DNA from: Nocardia transvalensis
Lineage (GTDB): Bacteria > Actinomycetota > Actinomycetes > Mycobacteriales > Mycobacteriaceae
Direction: 5' to 3'
DNA: 64,000 nucleotides
Assembly (NCBI RefSeq): GCF_015477765.1
Contig: NZ_JADLQQ010000001.1
Location: 310,001-374,000, forward strand
Position numbers and translations under genes: made by a program. This document shows, one piece after another, positions 53,277 through 60,657 of the stretch. How positions within the stretch are numbered: the first letter of the stretch is position 1; the number at the start of each line of letters is the position of its first letter. The notes below the pieces were generated by a model. That model was not told the origin of the DNA, searched no databases, and worked only from the letters and a program-made list of their open reading frames with translations.

Positions 53277-54038
53277 ATGTCCGCGAAACGATTCGAGCCG
53301 GGCGAGTTCGCCCTCGGGCTATGGGAGTTGACGGCACTGGTGCTCTCGGCTACCTCCCTCGACGAGGCGTTACCCGATCTCGCCGACATCACGGCCCGCA
53401 TGCTGCCCGGCCATCCGCTGGTGGGGATCACGCTGCTGCGCGGCAGTGAAACGATCGTCGTCGCATCGAGCGGGATGCACGCCGCGCTGGTCGAGGATAT
53501 CCAGTTACGGGCCGACATCGGCCCCTGCCCGGAGGCCATGCAAACCGGTCAACCAGTATTGATTTCCGATGTGGCGGCCGAGCACCGATGGGAGGACTAT
53601 CCGGCGCGGATGCTCGAGCACGGCATCAGGTCGATCTATTCCCAGCCGCTGACGGTCCGCGACTCCGCGATCGGCGCGTTCAATCTGTATGCGCGGCGTG
53701 CGGATGCCTTCGACTCCGCTGCGCGCCACGCCATCACCCTGGCCGGCTCGCACACCAGCACCTTGTTGGCGGCAGCGATCGAGCGGTCCCGTCAGGCCCG
53801 GCTGACCGGGCAACTCCAGGCCGCGCTGGCCTCGCGGTCGGTCATCGATCAGGCCCTGGGCATCGTGATGGGACAGCGGCGATGTACCCGCACGGCGGCC
53901 TTCGACATCCTGCGGACCGCCTCCCAGCGCCGCAACGTCCGGGTTGCCGAGCTGGCCGCCGACCTGATCCGCTCCGTCACCGGAACCGCGCCCGACGCAA
54001 CGCATTTCGACCTTCCCGACGATCCTCGACGGCTGTAG
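53277..54038 (+). CDS. GAF-ANTAR transcription antitermination regulator
   Basis: Soluble sensor/RNA-binding regulator of 253 residues. A GAF domain spans about residues 22-160 (for example LPGHPLVGITLLRG, EHGIRSIYSQPLTVRDSAIGAFNLYA). The C-terminal ANTAR domain follows (about 175-235), with LQAALASRSVIDQALGIVMGQ and AAFDILRTASQRRNVRVAELA. ANTAR domains bind paired RNA hairpins and allow antitermination. ATG at 53277 with a GAGGGG site. Its targets are not obvious; the following gene encodes a short kinase-fragment-like protein, which could feed the system. Confidence 0.92.
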   Translation: MSAKRFEPGEFALGLWELTALVLSATSLDEALPDLADITARMLPGHPLVGITLLRGSETIVVASSGMHAALVEDIQLRADIGPCPEAMQTGQPVLISDVAAEHRWEDYPARMLEHGIRSIYSQPLTVRDSAIGAFNLYARRADAFDSAARHAITLAGSHTSTLLAAAIERSRQARLTGQLQAALASRSVIDQALGIVMGQRRCTRTAAFDILRTASQRRNVRVAELAADLIRSVTGTAPDATHFDLPDDPRRL

Positions 54039-54119
54039 ATCATGTCCGTTTCGCACCCGGCGAACCAGCATCGACGTAGAATTGCCACGTTGTCTTCCCG
54101 AGTCCCGAAGCGCGGCTCT

Positions 54120-54135
54120 GAACCTCTACAGGTTC
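54120..54135. promoter_or_regulatory. Inverted repeat between GAF-ANTAR and the next gene
   Basis: GAACCT-CTAC-AGGTTC, 6-bp arms around a 4-nt loop, 17 bp upstream of the next start codon. It may be an RNA hairpin read by an ANTAR protein, but only one hairpin was found where ANTAR sites normally have two. Confidence 0.3.
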
Positions 54136-54152
54136 ACGACTCTGGAGGAAAA

Positions 54153-54491
54153 GTGGATCCTGCGAATGGTGGTGTCGATCCAGAGTTCCTTGTGCCCCAG
54201 GGCTTTTTTCGAGACGGGCGGGGGGCCGATCGCGCGGAATTCGCCAACCTGAGCGACCGCTTGGTGCGGCATTTATTCGATGTCGGATTGCAATTGCACA
54301 CGCTCCGTGCCGTTTTCGAGCAGCACGACAGCAGCGAACGAGAGATCCGCGCGGCCAGCGACGCGGTCACGGGGTTGCTCGACGATTTGGACATGCTGAT
54401 CCGCGACGCCGGCCTGGCCGTGCTGGTCCTGGAACGCGATCCGGAGCCGCCTGAACTACCACCACCGATGAGACGTAAACGGCGCAGATGA
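54153..54491 (+). CDS. Small protein resembling a histidine-kinase dimerisation segment
   Basis: Helical protein of 112 residues. The central part (about 30-95) resembles the HisKA_3 phosphotransfer helix pair of DevS-type kinases: LSDRLVRHLFDVGLQLHTLR, then AASDAVTGLLDDLDMLIRDAG. The expected phospho-accepting histidine (RDLHD in kinases) appears as VRHLFD, so a histidine is nearby but the motif is not exact. There is no ATPase domain. The C-terminus is basic (MRRKRRR). GTG start at 54153 after GGAGGAAAA. It follows the GAF-ANTAR gene and may be a partner in signalling (inference). Confidence 0.6.
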   Translation: MDPANGGVDPEFLVPQGFFRDGRGADRAEFANLSDRLVRHLFDVGLQLHTLRAVFEQHDSSEREIRAASDAVTGLLDDLDMLIRDAGLAVLVLERDPEPPELPPPMRRKRRR

Positions 54492-54523
54492 GTTTCGTTC
54501 CTACGATCCCCCAGGAGGGCTTC

Positions 54524-55192
54524 ATGCTGTTCCTCGATCGTCGTGACGCCGGTCGGCGCCTGACCGGGCATCTGATGGCCTTCCGCGGCCCCGACGTGGT
54601 GGTCGTCGGCCTGGCGGGCGGCGGTGTCGCCGTGGCCGCGGAGATTGCGGCGCGCCTGCGCGTGCTACTCGACGTGATGGTCGTCCACGATCTGCGTCCG
54701 GGGCGATCGACTCCGCCGTTCGGCGCGATCGCCGAGCGCGGTGTGCGGGTGGTCGACCACGATCGAGCGCGCGCCCTGCCCACCGAGGCCTCCGAGCTGA
54801 CCCGGATCGAGCGGCACGAACGAGATGCGTTGCGGCGCAGAATAGAACGGTTCCGGAGCCTGCGCCCGCGCGGCGGCCTTGCCGGGCGCACGGTCGTGAT
54901 CGTCGACGAGGGCCTGACCTGCGCCGCGCGGGCGCGTGCCGCCTGCCGAGCCGCCTATGCCCACGGTTCGATCCGAGTCGTCTTCGCCACCCCGGTCGCC
55001 GCCACCCCCGCCATCGAAGCCCTCACCGGCGACGCCGACAAGGTCGTCTGCCTGCACACCCCCGACCACCTCGACAACATCGCCGACCACTACCGCAACT
55101 TCGAACCGATCGACGACGAGGACATCTACAACCTCCTACACCGTCCCCGCCCCGGCGAACTAACCTCCTGCGCCCCCCGCCGAGCGGGTTGA
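54524..55192 (+). CDS. Phosphoribosyltransferase-like protein with an altered PRPP loop
   Basis: Protein of 222 residues of the COG1926 phosphoribosyltransferase-like family. Rossmann-like strands are seen in VVVVGLAGGGVAVAAEIA and LLDVMVVHDLRPG. The PRPP-binding loop, usually VDDGIATG, reads VIVDEGLTCAA (125-135). The second acid is replaced by Glu, and the ATG turn is LTCA, so classical PRPP use is doubtful. The ATG at 54524 is chosen because AGGAGG lies 5 bp upstream; an in-frame ATG at 54488 that overlaps the previous gene is an alternative. It follows the kinase-fragment-like gene and is followed by the tandem repeat array. Confidence 0.75.
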   Translation: MLFLDRRDAGRRLTGHLMAFRGPDVVVVGLAGGGVAVAAEIAARLRVLLDVMVVHDLRPGRSTPPFGAIAERGVRVVDHDRARALPTEASELTRIERHERDALRRRIERFRSLRPRGGLAGRTVVIVDEGLTCAARARAACRAAYAHGSIRVVFATPVAATPAIEALTGDADKVVCLHTPDHLDNIADHYRNFEPIDDEDIYNLLHRPRPGELTSCAPRRAG

Positions 55193-55222
55193 CCCCTCCT
55201 CCGCCAACCCCGTCGGCGCGAC

Positions 55223-55610
55223 GTGCTTGCTCGTAATCCCGGCATGACCACTCGTAATCCGGCATGGCCACTCGTCATCCCGGCACGCCCATTCGTCATT
55301 CCGGCACGCCACTCGTGATCCCGGCGCGCCACCCGTCATTCCGACGCGCCCACTCGTGTTCCGGCGCATCCACACGTCGTCCCGGCGCGCGCCCACGCGT
55401 CCCGGCGCACCCACTCGTCATCTCAGCGCGCCCAATCGTCATCCCGACGCGCCCACTCGTGTTCCGGCGCGTGCACGCGTCGTGCCGGCGCGTGCCCACT
55501 CGTCATCCCGGCGCGTCCACGCGATCCCCGCGCGCCCACGCGTCCCGGCGCACCCACTCGTCATCCCGGCACCTACTCGTCGCCCCGACGCGCTCACTCG
55601 TCATCCCGGC
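55223..55610. repeat. Degenerate tandem array of about 20-bp units
   Basis: About 19 consecutive units of 17-23 bp with a loose consensus CGCGCCCACTCGTCATCCC plus GG. Almost every unit keeps the CACTCGTCAT or CACGCGT core followed by CCGGCG. There are no unique spacers and the unit ends directly in the next, so it is not CRISPR. The unit resembles the left arm of the REP-like hairpin that closes the array, so it probably grew by tandem duplication of that arm. Confidence 0.8.
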
Positions 55611-55661
55611 ACGCTTTTGGCCGGGACCGCAGTACATTCCGGCCAGAAGCGCGCCGGAATG
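55604..55661. repeat. REP-like double hairpin closing the array
   Basis: Two inverted repeats in succession. TCCCGGC (55604-55610) pairs with GCCGGGA (55620-55626), and CATTCCGGC (55635-55643) pairs with GCCGGAATG (55653-55661). Their shared CCGGC core and the intervening CGCTTTTGG resemble interspersed palindromic elements of nocardioform genomes. Likely also serves as terminator for the flanking convergent genes. Confidence 0.65.
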
Positions 55662-55690
55662 GCGTAGGGGTTCAGGCCGGGCCGGGTGTT

Positions 55691-56422
55691 TCAGGGGGAC
55701 TTCGGCAGGCCCAGGCGTTCGGTGAGGCCGTCCAGGAGGCAGCCCAGGGTCCAGGCGATCGGGTCGGCGGGGCCCGCGCCGGTGCGGGCGCGGTACCAGC
55801 GGGTGAAGGCCGGGTAGCGGCCGTCGGCCAGCATCGGCTCCACCAGGGGGCGCGCGGCGGCGTCGAGTTCCTCGTCGGTGGTCAGGCCCGCGCGGGTCCG
55901 CATGCGCAGTTCCTCGGCGGCCTGGAGCGCGGCACCGACGATATGCCCGTCGACGGCGCCGGTGATCAGGGTCAGGTCGTCGGCGGACAGGCCGAGCGGC
56001 TCCAGGAGCGCGAACCGAAAGTCGAAGTAGCGCAGCGCATTGGGGCCCAACGGCGGCCGTGTATGTACCAGCTCACCGAACCACAGGTGACGCTGAATCA
56101 CGTCCCACGTGTCCAGCGCCAGGGTTTCCAGACCGCTACGCCAGTGCACCGGAGGCGTTGCGGGCAACGGTATTTCGCCGTAGACCGCGTCGATCATCAG
56201 ATCCACCAGACCGTCCTTGCTGCCGACATAGCGGTACAGAGACATCGGGGTCGAGGCCCCTACCGCCGTCGCCACCCGGCGCATGGTCAGCGCGCGCGCC
56301 CCCTCGGCATCGGCGATCGCCAACGCGGCGCGCAGGATATCGGCCCGGCTCAGGCTGGTCGTGGGCCGGCCGGGCGGTTCGGGCAGGGACCAGATGAGCG
56401 GCCCCGGCGCCTCCTCCGTCAT
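55691..56422 (-). CDS. TetR family regulator (TetR_C type)
   Basis: Repressor of 243 residues. A helix-turn-helix is seen in ILRAALAIADAEGARALTMRR and VATAVGASTPMSLYRYVGSKDGL (about 28-70). The C-terminal domain has the TetR_C pattern with WDVIQRHLWFGELVHTRPPLGPN and a long final helix. ATG at 56422 with a strong AAGGAGGTG site. It is divergent from the FAD monooxygenase with 44 bp between. That gap and the start of the monooxygenase contain two GTGTACAACGTACAC-type palindromes, which are its probable operators. This is the usual TetR-monooxygenase pairing that defends against aromatic polyketides or phenols. Confidence 0.93.
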   Translation of the reverse strand: MTEEAPGPLIWSLPEPPGRPTTSLSRADILRAALAIADAEGARALTMRRVATAVGASTPMSLYRYVGSKDGLVDLMIDAVYGEIPLPATPPVHWRSGLETLALDTWDVIQRHLWFGELVHTRPPLGPNALRYFDFRFALLEPLGLSADDLTLITGAVDGHIVGAALQAAEELRMRTRAGLTTDEELDAAARPLVEPMLADGRYPAFTRWYRARTGAGPADPIAWTLGCLLDGLTERLGLPKSP

Positions 56423-56451
56423 GACACCTCCTTGCCCGCATTCAATCATTG

Positions 56452-56484
56452 GTGTACAACGTACACATGGCGTACAACGTACAC
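56452..56484. promoter_or_regulatory. Double operator GTGTACAACGTACAC / GCGTACAACGTACAC
   Basis: Two 15-bp near-identical palindromes at 56452-56466 and 56470-56484, with centres 18 bp apart. They lie between the divergent TetR and monooxygenase genes, and the second lies inside the monooxygenase coding sequence. Binding would block both promoters. Confidence 0.75.
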
Positions 56485-58011
56485 TCATCTCGCGTCCTGA
56501 TCGTCGGCGGCGGGCTGGTCGGCCTGGCGGCGGCGTTGTTTCTGCAGCATCACGGCGTGCCCGCGACCCTGGTGGAGCGGCGGACCGACACCTCGCCCCA
56601 GCCGAAGGCGCGGCGTATCAACATGCGAACCATGGAGCTGTTTCGGCAGCTCGGCATCGCCGACGACGTCATGGAGGCGGCCGCCGACCTCGCCGAATAC
56701 CAGGCGGTGGCGGCCGGGCCCACGCTGGCGCAAGCGACGCAATTGCCGTTCGACCTGCCCGGCGGCCTCCCCGACTGGGACACGATCTCACCGGAATGGG
56801 GTTGTCTGTGCGCGCAGGATCTCCTGGAACCGACACTGCGCCGCCTCGGCCAGTCCCGCGGCTGCGATATCCGCTTCGGCGTCGAATGCACCGAATTCGC
56901 CGAGGACGCAACGGGAATCACCGCAACCTTGCGCGCGCTCGACGGTTCGGTCGGACAGTTACGGGCGGATTACGTCCTCGCCGCCGACGGCGCAGGGAGC
57001 CCGATCCGGCAACGGCTGGGCATTACCCGCAGCGGCCGCGGCACCCTCGGCCGGGCGGTGAACGTGTACTTCCGTGCCGACCTGTCGGATCTGGTACGCG
57101 GGCGGGAATTCAACCTCTGCCAGATCGAAAACGACCGCGCGCCCGGTGCTTTCGCCTCGGTCGACGGAGCCCATCGCTGGATCTTCATGAGCGACCAGGG
57201 CATCGATCGTCCCGCCGCCGAGTGGCCGCGGGTCCTGCGGGAGGCCATCGGCGTCCCGGATGTCGACATCGAGGTGCTGAGCGTACTGCCCTGGGAGTCC
57301 GGCATGTTCGTCGCCGACCGGTACCGCGCGGGCCGGGTGTTCCTGACGGGCGACGCCGCCCACGTGATGCCGCCGTACGCGGCCGCAGGCGCCAACACCG
57401 GCATCCAGGACGCGCACAACCTGGCCTGGAAGCTGGCGCTGGTGTTGCGCGGCGACGCCGATCCGTCCCTGCTCGACAGCTATCACGACGAACGCCACCC
57501 GATCGGCTGGTACATCGCCGACCAGTCCAGCATCCGAACGGGCAACCTGCGCACCATGACCCGCGAGTCCATCGACGGAACTCCGCTGGCCGATCCGATC
57601 GCCCTCATCCTCGGTACCCGGTATCCGTCGGGTGCGTTTCTCGACGACGGCAGCCCGCACACGATGGAGCGGCTGGATCTGACCGGTCGGCCCGGTACCC
57701 GGATACCCCATCGGTTCCTGCCCGACGGCCGCTCCACACTGGACCTGGTCGACACCGAGTTCACGCTGCTCACCGGGCCTGCGGGCGCACCGTGGCGAGA
57801 CCCGGCACTACCCGTGCGAGTACATGAACTCGACGAAACCTGGTGCTCTGCAGCGGGTTTGGAACCCGCCGGTGCTGTGCTGGTCCGGCCCGATCAGGTG
57901 GTGGCCTGGCGTGCCACCAGTTTGCCCGGGGATCCCGGGAGCGCACTTCGCGCGGCCGTCGACCAGATCCTGGGCCATCGTTCCATTTCACGCACGGCGA
58001 ACTTGACCTGA
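56467..58011 (+). CDS. FAD-dependent aromatic monooxygenase (PheA/TetX-like)
   Basis: Flavoprotein hydroxylase of 514 residues. The FAD motif is VLIVGGGLVGLAAALFLQHH, the second FAD element is YVLAADGAGSPIRQRLG, and the ribityl-binding motif is GRVFLTGDAAHVMPPYAAAG; this is the class A monooxygenase plan. A thioredoxin-like C-terminal domain (about 380-514) is present. The ATG at 56467 fits the family, although an upstream in-frame GTG repeats the residues YNVH because the operators are duplicated; no ribosome site precedes either, so it may be leaderless. Substrates are probably aromatic antibiotics or phenols; tetracycline or rifamycin inactivation is possible but not shown. Confidence 0.92.
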   Translation: MAYNVHSSRVLIVGGGLVGLAAALFLQHHGVPATLVERRTDTSPQPKARRINMRTMELFRQLGIADDVMEAAADLAEYQAVAAGPTLAQATQLPFDLPGGLPDWDTISPEWGCLCAQDLLEPTLRRLGQSRGCDIRFGVECTEFAEDATGITATLRALDGSVGQLRADYVLAADGAGSPIRQRLGITRSGRGTLGRAVNVYFRADLSDLVRGREFNLCQIENDRAPGAFASVDGAHRWIFMSDQGIDRPAAEWPRVLREAIGVPDVDIEVLSVLPWESGMFVADRYRAGRVFLTGDAAHVMPPYAAAGANTGIQDAHNLAWKLALVLRGDADPSLLDSYHDERHPIGWYIADQSSIRTGNLRTMTRESIDGTPLADPIALILGTRYPSGAFLDDGSPHTMERLDLTGRPGTRIPHRFLPDGRSTLDLVDTEFTLLTGPAGAPWRDPALPVRVHELDETWCSAAGLEPAGAVLVRPDQVVAWRATSLPGDPGSALRAAVDQILGHRSISRTANLT

Positions 58012-58033
58012 AGTTAACTTCAGCTTCTACGTT
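58003..58033 (+). promoter_or_regulatory. MerR/SoxR-type promoter with 19-bp spacer
   Basis: A TTGACC -35 element (58003-58008) and TACGTT -10 element (58028-58033) are separated by 19 bp rather than 17. The perfect palindrome CTGAAGTTAACTTCAG (58008-58023) fills the spacer. A palindrome in an overlong spacer is the hallmark of MerR-family activators, and the core resembles SoxR sites. It lies about 30-60 bp upstream of the SnoaL-like gene. No MerR gene is in the window. Confidence 0.75.
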
Positions 58034-58063
58034 GGGGGCATCAACGAGATACCGGAGGTAGAG

Positions 58064-58528
58064 ATGACCATGCGACCCACCCTGAGCGACCAGGCCGCCG
58101 AGGCGCAGGCACACGCCGTGGCCGGGGAGTTGGCCGCGGAATTGCAGCGGGCGGGCGAGACCGCCGATGCGGACCTGTACGACAACTCGTTCGCCACCGA
58201 TGTGCTGTGGGGCACGCCCTTCGGCGCGACCGTGATCGGCTACGACCGGCTCAACGCCATTCACCACCAGCTGATGGACCGGCAGGTCGCACCGCCGTCG
58301 CGGTTCGAGGTGGTTGCCGCGGCCAGCCCGGCTCCCGGCGTGGTCGTCACCCAGATCCGCAGGCAGGCAACAGATCCCGGCGCATTCTCCGAGATGGCGA
58401 TGTACACGCTGATCGAGCGAGAGGGGCGCTGGTGGTTGGCAGCGGCACAGAACACCCCGATCGACCCCACCAAAGCGGCGCTGACCTCCGGAATCGTCCC
58501 TGCCGCGGCGGCTCAGCAGAATTCGTAG
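58064..58528 (+). CDS. SnoaL-like (SgcJ/EcaC family) protein
   Basis: NTF2-fold protein of 154 residues. Members of this family bind or hydrolyse small molecules, and many are of unknown function. Seen: ADADLYDNSFATDVLWGTPFG, YDRLNAIHHQLMDRQVA, VVVTQIRRQATDPGAFSEMA and MYTLIEREGRWWLAAAQNTP, the family core. ATG at 58064 with a GGAGG site. It is expressed from a MerR-type promoter, so induction by a small effector is likely. Its stop lies inside the end of the convergent acetyltransferase gene (16-bp overlap). Confidence 0.85.
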   Translation: MTMRPTLSDQAAEAQAHAVAGELAAELQRAGETADADLYDNSFATDVLWGTPFGATVIGYDRLNAIHHQLMDRQVAPPSRFEVVAAASPAPGVVVTQIRRQATDPGAFSEMAMYTLIEREGRWWLAAAQNTPIDPTKAALTSGIVPAAAAQQNS

Positions 58529-59328
58529 CGGACGAAATTGCGAACCGGCTCGTAGCCGATGGCCTGATAGATCCTGTTCGAGGTCGGATTCGCCAGATCG
58601 GTGAACAGGCACACCCGAGAGCCCTTGTCGTGCAACAACTTCGACACGTGCGCGGTCAGCGCTCCGGCGTACCCGCGTCGGCGCGTCTCGGGCGGGGTGT
58701 AGACCGGTCCGATGCGGGTCCAGCCGTAGGCGCGCGTCTGATGGACAACCAGCGACACAGGTCGGCCGCGATCCTCCCACAACCACAGGCGCCCCAGCGC
58801 GATTCGGGACCGGATGGCGGCTCTGTCCAAGCCCACCCCTACTTCACGCTGCATCCGTGCCAGCCACCGGACGCAGAGTTCGATATCGGAATCGACTGCG
58901 CTGCGAGCGGTTCCGGGCACCGCGGGTAGCCGCAACTCGCCCAGGCGGTACAGGCGGCTGGCGTCATCCAACCGAAACCTGCCGCCGCGCAGGGTTGTCC
59001 ACTGTTCGGCAAACACCAGGGCAATTCCAGGTGAGCCCTCGACCCCGCAGGCTTCGGGAGCGTGCTCCGCGAACGCCAGCGCCAGTTCGGGCAGGATCGG
59101 ATCCGGCACATCGCCCAGTTCGACGACATGAGCTCCGGTCTGCATGGCAACCCCGATCACCGCCCCGTCGATACATACGGCGGCGAACAATGCCGGACCC
59201 CCGCTCAGCCCACTGACAAAGTTCTCCACGGCAGTGGCAATCACTGTATGCCGCAAGGGATCACGTGACAGAAACTCCCCCGCGCGCCGCCGGAACTCGG
59301 CTGCGTCGTCGGTCAGCTCGATCCTCAT
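58513..59328 (-). CDS. GNAT family N-acetyltransferase
   Basis: Acetyltransferase-fold protein of 271 residues. The acetyl-CoA pyrophosphate loop is TPPETRRRGYAGALTAHV in the C-terminal half, followed by LFTDLANPTSNRIYQAIGYEPV, the classical motif B. The N-terminal 120 residues resemble a second, degenerate GNAT unit, giving the paired-GNAT layout of some actinobacterial acyltransferases. The substrate is unknown. ATG at 59328. It is convergent with the SnoaL-like gene. Confidence 0.88.
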   Translation of the reverse strand: MRIELTDDAAEFRRRAGEFLSRDPLRHTVIATAVENFVSGLSGGPALFAAVCIDGAVIGVAMQTGAHVVELGDVPDPILPELALAFAEHAPEACGVEGSPGIALVFAEQWTTLRGGRFRLDDASRLYRLGELRLPAVPGTARSAVDSDIELCVRWLARMQREVGVGLDRAAIRSRIALGRLWLWEDRGRPVSLVVHQTRAYGWTRIGPVYTPPETRRRGYAGALTAHVSKLLHDKGSRVCLFTDLANPTSNRIYQAIGYEPVRNFVRYEFC

Positions 59329-59385
59329 ACCAGCTCACAGTAGGCGCGAAAGACCCTGCCGCCCACTGCTTTTCGGTGAGCGCGC

Positions 59386-59631
59386 TCAGGCCGAGCCGTG
59401 GTTGTCGGCGCGCAGCTTCAACAGCACCAGACCGGCGGTACAGGCCAGAATCAGACCGGCAACGGTGACCTCCACCCGCAGACCCGCGATCCCGAGGACT
59501 GCTCCGGTCAGCCCGCCCAGGAAGATCATCCAGGCCGCCACGCGGGAGACGATCGCCCACCCCCCGAATCCCGCACGGCCCGAATCGTTCTCCGACACCG
59601 CGCGCAGCGGGGATGTCGAATATGCTCCCAT
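59386..59631 (-). CDS. Small two-helix membrane protein
   Basis: Integral-membrane protein of 81 residues with two hydrophobic helices (about 28-48 and 52-72), joined by a short loop LRVEVT. The N-terminus is hydrophilic and the C-terminus ends in RADNHGSA. ATG at 59631 with a GAGGAG site; a longer in-frame extension upstream lacks hydrophobic or conserved content. Function unknown. Confidence 0.72.
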   Translation of the reverse strand: MGAYSTSPLRAVSENDSGRAGFGGWAIVSRVAAWMIFLGGLTGAVLGIAGLRVEVTVAGLILACTAGLVLLKLRADNHGSA

Positions 59632-59915
59632 CACTTCTCCTCGATGACGCCCTCGCGAGGTGCCCGCAAATTCCCGGTGTCCCTCAGTACTTTTCAGGCG
59701 TCTCACGTGTAACTTTGCTCACACGGTACGTCTCCGTTGCCAAATCTTCATACGACACGTGTCCACGACACGCCGAAGTGACCAATTCGATATCTGAATC
59801 GCCGCTGTTTTAGATTACCGGCGGGTATTTTGCGACCGACCGGCATGCCTGGCCCGAACATGCGGCCTCGATTAAGGTGAGGCCCACTCGAGACAGTTTG
59901 AGGAGCAGCACACTC
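59632..59915. other. Intergenic region with palindrome GACACGTGTC
   Basis: A 284-bp gap between divergent genes with unusually AT-rich patches near 59740-59830. It contains GACACGTGTC (59754-59763), a 10-bp perfect palindrome. No credible gene. It probably carries the promoters of both neighbours. Confidence 0.45.
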
Positions 59916-60437
59916 ATGGATGGCAGCAGGGCGAGCACGGGGGATCGCGCCGACGACATCCCGCGTCGCCTGAACGCCAAGGTGGCCGGCCCCGCGATCG
60001 CCGCCGGGGCGGTATCGGTCGGATTGGTGCTGATCGGTTCGTGCGGCCTCGGCCGTCAGGACGTCTACGTCGCGCCGCCGCCACTACACGCGGATCTGCA
60101 GTCCGCACCTCCGGGCAGCCGCTCGGGCACCACGACCCCCGCGATCGTCATCCCGCCCTCGCCGACGTGGCGCATCGCCGTCAACGCCCCGCCCCGGCGC
60201 ACCCTCACCAGCACCCCGAGCAGCACCTCGACCACCACCCGCCCCTCCTTCGGCAGTTCCTCCTCGACCAGCAGCCCCACCCGGACAACCGAACCGTCCA
60301 CCACCACGGAACCGCCGCTGACCACCGACCCGTTCGACGACGTCGAAACCACCACATCCAAAAGCCGCCCGGCCCCCACAACCACCCGTCCGGTCCCCCC
60401 GACCTCAACCACCCACATGCGCCCCACCCCCAACTAG
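59916..60437 (+). CDS. Membrane-anchored Pro/Thr/Ser-rich surface protein
   Basis: Protein of 173 residues with a short cytoplasmic N-terminus, one transmembrane helix (about 23-43, AGPAIAAGAVSVGLVLIG), then a long threonine-, serine- and proline-rich extracellular segment (about 70-173) with SSTSSPTRTTEPSTTTE. Such low-complexity stretches are usually O-mannosylated in actinobacteria (established for mycobacterial proteins; inferred here). ATG at 59916 with a GAGGAG site. Function unknown; probably a cell-wall spacer. Confidence 0.78.
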   Translation: MDGSRASTGDRADDIPRRLNAKVAGPAIAAGAVSVGLVLIGSCGLGRQDVYVAPPPLHADLQSAPPGSRSGTTTPAIVIPPSPTWRIAVNAPPRRTLTSTPSSTSTTTRPSFGSSSSTSSPTRTTEPSTTTEPPLTTDPFDDVETTTSKSRPAPTTTRPVPPTSTTHMRPTPN

Positions 60438-60440
60438 GCG

Positions 60441-60657
60441 CCCACCCACAGCCGCACCCCGCGTTGTCAAACGCACCCCCTCCAGCACCTGCGCAGGGTG
60501 CGTCTGCACACAGCGGGTGCGGCTACATCCGGCGCCGCGGGCGACTGGTCGACCCCGGTGGCGCACTGGCGATCTCAGCCGCACCCCGTGCTGGCACCCG
60601 CAACCCGTGCAGGCGCTGGTGGGGGTGCGGGTGCGGAGAAGGGGTGCGGCTGGGTGG
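60441..60657. repeat. Alternating inverted-repeat cluster downstream
   Basis: The sequence AGCCGCACCC occurs in forward orientation at 60450 and 60577 and as its reverse complement at 60515 and 60641, so four copies alternate with spacings of about 65, 62 and 64 bp. The outermost pair also extends to a 7-bp CCACCCA/TGGGTGG match. It lies between convergent genes and could fold into two tandem hairpins or one large one. Confidence 0.65.

Larger units (their letters stand above)
55193..55690. other. Repeat-bearing intergenic region
   Basis: A 498-bp gap between the phosphoribosyltransferase-like and TetR genes. It holds the degenerate tandem array at 55223-55610 and two REP-like hairpins at 55604-55661. 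No credible gene remains once the array is accounted for. Confidence 0.85.

Noticed and set aside
55126..55499. Short ORFs rich in RAGMTSG-like repeats on the - strand
   Set aside because: They are the translation of the tandem array and have no ribosome site or independent coding signal.
55223..55610. CRISPR array
   Set aside because: The units abut one another without unique spacers, vary in length and sequence, and no cas genes are nearby.
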